Source of the DNA: an uncultured Bacilli bacterium
GTDB taxonomy: Bacteria > Bacillota_I > Bacilli_A > RF39 > UBA660
Assembly (NCBI GenBank): GCA_934096985.1
Contig: CAKONC010000001.1
Location: 248,001-312,000 of the forward strand
Reading direction: 5' to 3'
DNA: 64,000 nucleotides
Positions 58,265 through 64,000 of this stretch are shown here, piece after piece. Position 1 is the stretch's first letter. Each line of letters opens with the position of its first letter. The notes below the pieces were generated by a model. It ran no database searches and had not been told where the DNA came from. It saw nothing but the letters and a program-made list of their open reading frames with translations. A program made the translations under genes and the position numbers.

Positions 58265-58864
58265 ATGTTATTTGGAAAAGGTAATGCAAACAGAAGTACA
58301 TTACATCAAATATATAATATTGCTTATGATTATAGTTCATATTTTTGTAAGCCTAATATATTTACTCGTCTTTCTAAAAGAGAACTTATGTATGAAAAGG
58401 ATAATTACGTACTAAAAAGATTAGATCCTAATTATCTTTTTGTTTGTGATATAAAAAGAAAATTAAAAGAAGGAACACCTATTTTGCTATCCGCTGAAAA
58501 TGGTAGAATTATTGCATTTACTATATTTTCTTATGAGAATGGGTTATCAATGTCAGATATTGTAATAAGAAATTTCGAGGGTTTCGAAGAAGGTTCAAAT
58601 GTTGTTTTAAGAAATATTTATAATTTATTTTTTAGATATGCAAATGAAGAAGCTTTAAATATAAGCCCCTCAATTATCGATGTGGATTTTACTTATTTAA
58701 CTGATACGTTAGAAAGTACTTTATTTCTTAATGATTTTAAAGATTACGGAGCAACTTTTAGAAAGATTATAATTGATAGATTAGAAAATTTAAGTGAGAA
58801 GGAAAGGAAGGGCATTATTTTTATAGATGGTTATGGAAGGAATCGTATTAATAAACAAAGATAA
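58265..58864 (+). CDS. Unknown protein between rbfA and truB
   Basis: 199 residues, TGTGGGGG site before ATG. Soluble, mixed alpha/beta. Visible elements are DYSSYFCKPNIFTRLSKREL, VCDIKRKLKEGTPILLSAENGR and FRKIIIDRLENLSEKERKGIIFIDGYGRNR. No family was recognised. The frame overlaps truB by 32 bases and the gene is probably co-expressed with the translation factors, so a translation or RNA role is plausible by context only. Confidence 0.6.
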   Translation: MLFGKGNANRSTLHQIYNIAYDYSSYFCKPNIFTRLSKRELMYEKDNYVLKRLDPNYLFVCDIKRKLKEGTPILLSAENGRIIAFTIFSYENGLSMSDIVIRNFEGFEEGSNVVLRNIYNLFFRYANEEALNISPSIIDVDFTYLTDTLESTLFLNDFKDYGATFRKIIIDRLENLSEKERKGIIFIDGYGRNRINKQR

Positions 58865-59672
58865 AAATAAAACTAGTAGAGATATAGTTAATGAATTAAC
58901 CCATATTTTTGGTACAAAAAAAATAGGTCATACAGGAACTTTGGATCCTATTGCTACAGGTGTTTTAGTGGTATGTATAGGAAAATATACAAAGCTTGTT
59001 AATACTTTAGTAAGCCTTGAAAAAGAATATATTGCTACAATTAAATTAGGTATTAAGACTGATACTTTAGATATTACAGGAAATGTTTTAGAAAAACGCA
59101 AATGTGTAGTAGAAAAAGAAAAACTAAAAAATGAGCTTAAATCATTAATTGGAGAGGTTAAACAAACGATACCAATTTACTCTGCAAAAAAGGTTAATGG
59201 CAAAAAATTATATGAATATGCAAGAAATAATGAAAGTGTTGTACTTCCAGAAAATATAGTTAATATTTATAATTTAGAACTTTTAGAGTATAAAAATGAT
59301 GAATTTAAAATAAAATGTAATGTATCAAAGGGTACATATATAAGAAGTTTGATTCAAAAAATATGTGATGATTTAAATGTTATTGGTACTATGAGTGATT
59401 TAGTTAGAACTAGACAAGGCATTTACGATATAGCAGAAAGCTATACTATAAAGGAAATAAAAAATGGTAATTTTAAAGTTTTAAAAGCTAAAGATATTTT
59501 AGAATATAAAAATTATAATTTAACTGATGTTGAGTATCAAAAAGTAAAAAATGGTAATCACATAAAAGTTAATCTTAACGAAGAAAATTTAATATTGTTA
59601 TATGATAATAAAGAAGTAGCTATTTACAAAAAGAAAAATGATATTTACATTCCAAGTATTATGTTAATTTAA
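58833..59672 (+). CDS. truB: tRNA pseudouridine-55 synthase TruB
   Basis: 279 residues; ATG 58833 (MEGIVLINKDKNKTS, fits the family's opening) is preferred over ATG 58827. Motifs: HTGTLDPIATGVLVV with the catalytic Asp, YSAKKVNGKKLYEYAR and KGTYIRSLIQKICDDL. It modifies U55 in the T-loop of all tRNAs. The C-terminal PUA-like part is short. Confidence 0.93.
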   Translation: MEGIVLINKDKNKTSRDIVNELTHIFGTKKIGHTGTLDPIATGVLVVCIGKYTKLVNTLVSLEKEYIATIKLGIKTDTLDITGNVLEKRKCVVEKEKLKNELKSLIGEVKQTIPIYSAKKVNGKKLYEYARNNESVVLPENIVNIYNLELLEYKNDEFKIKCNVSKGTYIRSLIQKICDDLNVIGTMSDLVRTRQGIYDIAESYTIKEIKNGNFKVLKAKDILEYKNYNLTDVEYQKVKNGNHIKVNLNEENLILLYDNKEVAIYKKKNDIYIPSIMLI

Positions 59673-59730
59673 AATATTGCAATTTAATTTTTAACATGTT
59701 AAAATTAAAGAGAATAAAGAGGTGTTTATA

Positions 59731-60612
59731 GTGAAAGACTTTATTATAAATTTATACGCAAATAAGTATTTTCCTATTTATTTAGGAGTAGTAATTATAG
59801 TTTTACTTATTGCGTTTTTTGTTGTTTTCTTTTTAGGAAAAAAAGATCAAAAGAAGATTGAAGAAACTCAAAGATTAAATGCTGAAGCAATTAGAAAGGC
59901 AAGTGAAAGTAGTAGTGCAAATGTAAATAATACTGTAAATAGTATGCATACTGTAAACCCCTCTGTGGTTAAAGCACCTAATGTGGCAGTAGAAAAAACA
60001 GTAGCCGCATCACCTCAAAGTATGCCACTACCTAATACTTTAGTGCAACCTAACCAAGTTACTAATGTAGTTCAAAATGCTCCGGTTACTCCGATAACTA
60101 TGCCAAAGGTAGAGCAAGCACCAAAAGTTACACCAAGCACTCCTGTAGTAAATCAAACTAAACCAAATGAAGTAAAACCAGTAATAACTGAAACTATAAG
60201 TAGCATGCCTAAAGCTGCTCCTGTGGTTGAGCCTGTTAAAACTAATACTACTCAAAATGATATAAAACCTATAATTACAGCAAATGAAACTCCAAAAGTA
60301 GAAAATAAGGTTTCTAATGAGGGATATCATGCAAATAATAATGAAGTAGATAATCTAAAAAATCTTGCTTCTTCAATTGATAAAAACTTAACTGAACTTG
60401 AAAATATGAAACAAAATGTAACTGTAAATAATCCTTTTAATAATAGTGAAGTAAATAATATTGCTAATACAAAAGTTGTTAATAATATTTATAGCTCTGT
60501 ATATGTTCCTAAAAAAGAAGAACCAGTAAAAGAAGAAAAAATTATCGATGATGATTTTGATTTTGAAGAAACCATGAATATTGAACTTCCTAAATTAAAG
60601 GATGATAAATAA
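59731..60612 (+). CDS. Single-TM protein with a long Pro/Asn/Thr-rich disordered tail
   Basis: 293 residues from GTG 59731 (GAGGTG 7 bases upstream). One transmembrane helix near residues 13-34 (FPIYLGVVIIVLLIAFFVVFF), a short helical stretch, then about 190 disordered residues dominated by Pro, Val, Thr and Asn (for example VQPNQVTNVVQNAPVTPI), and an acidic end IDDDFDFEETMNIELPKLKDD. A TGTTAAAAT -10 lies about 27 bases upstream. The family is not recognised; a division or cell-envelope linker role is possible. A terminator separates it from parE. Confidence 0.65.
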   Translation: MKDFIINLYANKYFPIYLGVVIIVLLIAFFVVFFLGKKDQKKIEETQRLNAEAIRKASESSSANVNNTVNSMHTVNPSVVKAPNVAVEKTVAASPQSMPLPNTLVQPNQVTNVVQNAPVTPITMPKVEQAPKVTPSTPVVNQTKPNEVKPVITETISSMPKAAPVVEPVKTNTTQNDIKPIITANETPKVENKVSNEGYHANNNEVDNLKNLASSIDKNLTELENMKQNVTVNNPFNNSEVNNIANTKVVNNIYSSVYVPKKEEPVKEEKIIDDDFDFEETMNIELPKLKDDK

Positions 60613-60613
60613 T

Positions 60614-60635
60614 AGTACCAAAAGGTACTTTTTAT
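60614..60635 (+). terminator. Rho-independent terminator
   Basis: AGTACC-AAAA-GGTACT stem followed by TTTTATTTG, just after the stop. Confidence 0.75.
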
Positions 60636-60714
60636 TTGACATAAAATAGTAAATATATGTAAACTATCATTGCCAAAAGTTTAATTTTTCATTATAATAT
60701 TTTAAGGTGATGGT

Positions 60715-62619
60715 ATGGCTAAATATGATGAATCATCTATAAAAATTCTTGAAGGACTTGAAGCCGTTAGAAAAAGACCTGGTATGTACATTGGGTCAAC
60801 AGATAAACGTGGGCTTCATCATTTAGTTTGGGAAATTGTTGATAATGCAATAGATGAAGTTATAAATGGATATGGTAATTATATAAAAATAATAATTAAT
60901 AAAGATAACTCGATTACTGTAGCGGATAATGGACGTGGCGTTCCTATTGGTATGCATGCATCTGGTAAAAGTACACCAGAGGTTATTTATACAATACTTC
61001 ATGCAGGCGGAAAATTTACCGAAGATGGCTACAAAGTTTCTGGAGGTCTTCATGGTGTTGGTGCTTCAGTTGTTAATGCTTTAAGTAAACAAATGACTGT
61101 TGTTATTTATCGTGATGGCAAAATAAGTCAAATTGATTTTGAAAATGGAGGAAAAGTAAAAAATTCTTTAAGAACTATCGGAGAAAGTAAAAAAACTGGT
61201 ACTATTGTTAAATTTAAACCAGATGATGAAATATTTAAAAATCTTCAGTTTTCATATACAACAATATGTGAAAGAATGCAAGAAAGTGCATTTTTGCTTC
61301 CAGGTCTAACTATCGAAGTGATCGATGAAGCTGATGAGAAAGAAGTTAAATATCATTATGATAATGGACTTACAAGTTTCGTAGAATATATTAATGAAGA
61401 TAAAACACCACTTCATAAAGTTATTAATTATAATGGCGTAAAAGGTGGAATTGATGTAAACATTGCTCTTCAGTATACTGATACATATCAAGAAACTATT
61501 TTATCATTTGTTAATAATGTTAAAACTAGTGATGGTGGAAGCCATGAAGTTGGTTTTAAAACTGGTATAACTAAAGCATTTAATGACTATGCTAAAAATA
61601 ATGGGATTTTCAAAGGTAAAGATTACTCTCTTGATGGTGCTGACGTTAGAGAAGGTTTAACAGCTGTAATAAGTTTAAAAATTCCTGAAGAATTACTACA
61701 ATTTGAAGGACAAACAAAAGGAAAACTTGGAACTCCGGAGGCAAGAAGTATTACTGAAAGTATAACTTATGATAGTTTAAAATTTTATCTTGAGGAAAAT
61801 AAAGAAGTAGCATTAAATATTTTAGAAAAGGCTATGAAAAGTAAAACCGCAAGAGAGGCTGCTAGAAAAGCAAGGGAAGAGGCTAGAAATGGCAAAAATA
61901 AAAATAAAATAGAAAAAAATTTATCTGGAAAACTTGCTCCGGCACAAAGCAAAAATCCTAAAATTAATGAACTATTTTTAGTAGAAGGTAATTCTGCTGG
62001 TGGTAGTGCAAAAGGTGGAAGAGATCGTAAATTCCAAGCAATTTTGCCTTTAAGAGGTAAAGTTATTAATGCTGATAAAGCTGCTAGTGAAGAGCTTTTG
62101 AAAAATGAAGAAATTAATACTTTAATATATACAATTGGAGCAGGATATGGTCAAAATTTTGATATAGCAGAATCAAATTATGATAAAGTAATTATAATGA
62201 CTGATGCTGATGTCGATGGTGCCCATATTCAAATACTTCTTTTAACGTTTTTCTATCGTTATATGAGGCAACTTATTGAAACTGGACATTTATATATAGC
62301 AATGCCTCCGTTATATAAACTTGATTATAGTAAAAAAAGATTTTATGCTTACACAGACGAAGAACTAAATGAAATAAAAAGAGAAAATTCTGGTAAATAC
62401 TCGATTCAAAGATATAAAGGTTTAGGTGAAATGAACCCAGAACAACTTTGGGAAACTACTATGAATCCTGAAACAAGAATGCTTATTAGAGTAAACATTA
62501 CAGATGCTGCTTTAGCAGAAAAAAGAGTAAGTACACTTATGGGAGATAAAGTTGAGCCAAGAAAAGAATGGATTAATGAAAATGTTGTATTTACTATGGA
62601 AGATGATTATAGGGGATAA
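60715..62619 (+). CDS. parE: DNA topoisomerase IV subunit B
   Basis: 634 residues, AAGGTGATGGT site. GHKL ATPase: LEAVRKRPGMYIGS, VDNAIDEV, DNGRGVPIGMH, GGLHGVGASVVNAL. Transducer domain follows; the TOPRIM signature is LVEGNSAGGSAKGGRDR and DADVDGAHI. A 12-residue charged stretch (KTAREAARKAREEARNGKNK) matches the ParE/GyrB linker. Length and pairing with parC favour ParE over GyrB. Confidence 0.92.
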   Translation: MAKYDESSIKILEGLEAVRKRPGMYIGSTDKRGLHHLVWEIVDNAIDEVINGYGNYIKIIINKDNSITVADNGRGVPIGMHASGKSTPEVIYTILHAGGKFTEDGYKVSGGLHGVGASVVNALSKQMTVVIYRDGKISQIDFENGGKVKNSLRTIGESKKTGTIVKFKPDDEIFKNLQFSYTTICERMQESAFLLPGLTIEVIDEADEKEVKYHYDNGLTSFVEYINEDKTPLHKVINYNGVKGGIDVNIALQYTDTYQETILSFVNNVKTSDGGSHEVGFKTGITKAFNDYAKNNGIFKGKDYSLDGADVREGLTAVISLKIPEELLQFEGQTKGKLGTPEARSITESITYDSLKFYLEENKEVALNILEKAMKSKTAREAARKAREEARNGKNKNKIEKNLSGKLAPAQSKNPKINELFLVEGNSAGGSAKGGRDRKFQAILPLRGKVINADKAASEELLKNEEINTLIYTIGAGYGQNFDIAESNYDKVIIMTDADVDGAHIQILLLTFFYRYMRQLIETGHLYIAMPPLYKLDYSKKRFYAYTDEELNEIKRENSGKYSIQRYKGLGEMNPEQLWETTMNPETRMLIRVNITDAALAEKRVSTLMGDKVEPRKEWINENVVFTMEDDYRG

Positions 62620-62621
62620 TT

Positions 62622-64000
62622 ATGGAAAATGAAATATTAAAAAGAATCCAAGACTATGCACTCGAAGAAATAATGGGTGATCGTTTTGGTAAATATGCAA
62701 AAGAAATAATTTTAGATAGAGCAATTCCCGATGTAAGAGATGGTTTAAAACCTGTCCAAAGAAGAATACTTTATGCAATGTATAAAGCTGGTAATACCTC
62801 TGATAAAGGGTATATTAAATGTGCTGCAACAGTTGGTGATGTTTTAGGAAAATTCCATCCACATGGTGATGCTTCAGTTTATGATGCAATGGTAAGAATG
62901 AGCCAGTGGTGGAAACAAAACCATATTTTAATAGATATTCATGGTAATAATGGTTCTATTGACGGAGATGGTCCTGCGGCATATCGTTATACAGAGGCAA
63001 AACTTGCTAAAATAAGTAATGAACTATTAAGGGATTTAGATAAAGAAACAATATCATGGGCACCAAACTTTGATGATCGTTTTTTGGAACCAACAGTTCT
63101 TCCTGCAAAATTTCCAAATTTACTTGTTAATGGTACAAATGGTATTTCTGCGGGATATGCTACCAATATACCTCCACATAATTTAGGAGAAATTATTGAT
63201 GCAACTATAAAAAGAATTGAAAATCCTAATTGTCGTAATGAAACTATATTTGAAATAGTTAAAGGGCCAGATTTTCCAACTGGAGGAATCGTTGAAGGAA
63301 AACAAGGCATTTATGATGCTTTTACAAAAGGTAGAGGCAAAGTAATTGTTCGTGCCAAAACTGAATTTAAAAAAGAAAAAGGTAAAGAACAAATTATTGT
63401 AACTGAAATACCTTTCGAAGTTAATAAAGCTTTACTTGTTTCGAAAATTGATGCTATAAGAATTGATAAAAAAATTGAGGGTATAAGTGAAGTTAGAGAT
63501 GAAACGGATAGGGAAGGCTTAAGAATTGCTATTGATTTAAAAAATGGAGCAAATAAAACTCTTATTTTAAACTATTTATTTAAAAATACAGATTTACAAG
63601 TTTCATATAACTATAATATGGTAGCAATAGTAAATAGAACTCCAAAAACTTTGGGTATCGTAGAAATTCTCGATGCTTATATTGCTCACTATAAAGAAAT
63701 TGTTACCAAAAGAACTGAGTTTGAACTTAAGACTTATGAAAAAGAATTTAATATTGTTTCTGGTCTTATGAAAGCAATATCAATTTTAGATGAAGTAATA
63801 AAAGTAATTAGGGCTTCGAAAAATAAAAGTGATGCCAAAGATAATTTAGTAAGTAAATTTGATTTTAATGTAGAGCAAGCTGAGGCTATTGTTACACTTC
63901 AATTATATAGACTTACAAATACTGATATCGTAGTTTTAAAAGAAAGAGCTGAAGAACTAACTAAACTTATTTCTAGATGTCATGAAATACTAGATGATGA
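62622..64000 (+). CDS. parC: DNA topoisomerase IV subunit A, 3' end missing
   Basis: Starts ATG 62622, 2 bases after parE, and is open to the window end, so about 459 residues of roughly 800 are seen. Motifs: IPDVRDGLKPVQRRILYAMY, the HPHGDASVYDAMVRMSQ helix, AAYRYTEAKL with the catalytic Tyr, NIPPHNLGEIIDA and the GyrA/ParC coiled coil YKEIVTKRTEFELKT. Relaxes and decatenates DNA with ParE. In the quinolone-contact helix, the Ser of GyrA (S83) aligns with Ala here and the next acidic residue is Asp. Confidence 0.94.
   Translation, partial: MENEILKRIQDYALEEIMGDRFGKYAKEIILDRAIPDVRDGLKPVQRRILYAMYKAGNTSDKGYIKCAATVGDVLGKFHPHGDASVYDAMVRMSQWWKQNHILIDIHGNNGSIDGDGPAAYRYTEAKLAKISNELLRDLDKETISWAPNFDDRFLEPTVLPAKFPNLLVNGTNGISAGYATNIPPHNLGEIIDATIKRIENPNCRNETIFEIVKGPDFPTGGIVEGKQGIYDAFTKGRGKVIVRAKTEFKKEKGKEQIIVTEIPFEVNKALLVSKIDAIRIDKKIEGISEVRDETDREGLRIAIDLKNGANKTLILNYLFKNTDLQVSYNYNMVAIVNRTPKTLGIVEILDAYIAHYKEIVTKRTEFELKTYEKEFNIVSGLMKAISILDEVIKVIRASKNKSDAKDNLVSKFDFNVEQAEAIVTLQLYRLTNTDIVVLKERAEELTKLISRCHEILDD

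Noticed and set aside
1..64000. Mycoplasma-type code (TGA as Trp)
   Set aside because: TGA ends cotE, sigG and the ABC ATPase gene, and TGG is used for Trp in conserved positions, so code 11 applies.
1..64000. CRISPR array, rRNA genes or insertion sequences with terminal repeats
   Set aside because: No regularly spaced repeats, no rRNA sequence and no inverted-repeat-bounded transposase was seen by eye.

Overview
The window is AT-rich bacterial DNA (most coding lines are about 25-32% G+C by eye) with densely packed genes on both strands and the standard code. TGA acts as a stop, for example ending cotE, sigG and the ABC ATPase gene, and tryptophan is TGG, so this is not a Mycoplasma-type code. 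Gene order matches Bacilli: lexA/tkt/sirA/yneF, fmt-rlmN-prpC-prkC-rsgA-rpe, rimP-nusA-ylxR-infB-rbfA-truB, lspA-rluD and parE-parC. Recognisable sporulation genes (cotE, sigK, sigG, sirA, a YlmC/YmxH protein, cotJ) indicate an endospore former. Surface proteins with dockerin, InlB-repeat, serpin and diversified-lectin features suggest an uncultured, probably gut-associated, low-GC Bacilli lineage. The lineage call is inference.

Layout. 1-6.6 kb: a partial minus-strand gene, then a large dockerin-tailed papain-like protease and a membrane-anchored partner with a cohesin-like domain. 6.7-10.7 kb: cotE, rpsP-khpA, and a minus-strand block with sigK. 10.7-17.5 kb: a small UvrD-like helicase, a Nudix enzyme, two tRNA clusters (Val-Thr and Tyr-Gln-Lys), an ABC exporter operon and a glycosyltransferase. 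17.6-25 kb: fmt to rpe, including the PrpC/PrkC phosphatase-kinase pair. 25-28.7 kb: lexA, a divergent 47-residue membrane protein with a LexA-like box inside its promoter, then tkt, sirA and yneF. 28.8-34.6 kb: accessory genes (amidoligase, TasA-like surface protein, serpin). 34.7-39.7 kb: a one-carbon/thymidylate operon folD-glyA-thyX-tmk-NTP pyrophosphatase. 39.8-44 kb: cotJ operon, mnmA, surface protein. 44-50 kb: ylmC-like, lspA, rluD, rhomboid protease, rpmB, ruvA-HAD-ruvB, Rpn-like nuclease. 50.3-53.5 kb: sigG, a DUF5698 protein, and a secreted protein whose 3' end looks like the variable region of a diversity-generating retroelement (DGR). 53.6-59.7 kb: the nusA-infB operon. 59.7-64 kb: a membrane protein, parE, and parC running off the end.

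The most interesting signals are four. (1) A GC-rich, adenine-poor, C-ending-codon patch at 53.2-53.4 kb marks a DGR target with no local reverse transcriptase. (2) An SOS-type microprotein occupies the position held by the division inhibitor yneA in Bacillus. (3) cotE and cotJ share an identically spaced sigma-K-type promoter. (4) There are unusual gene architectures: a CotJA-CotJB fusion, double-length ThyX, tandem NTP pyrophosphatase and one-domain RimP. Several genes also appear to be leaderless.

No gap between genes exceeds about 190 bases, so there is no large empty region. I saw no CRISPR array, insertion sequence with terminal repeats, rRNA or replication origin. All coordinates and motif counts are by eye; no database search was run.
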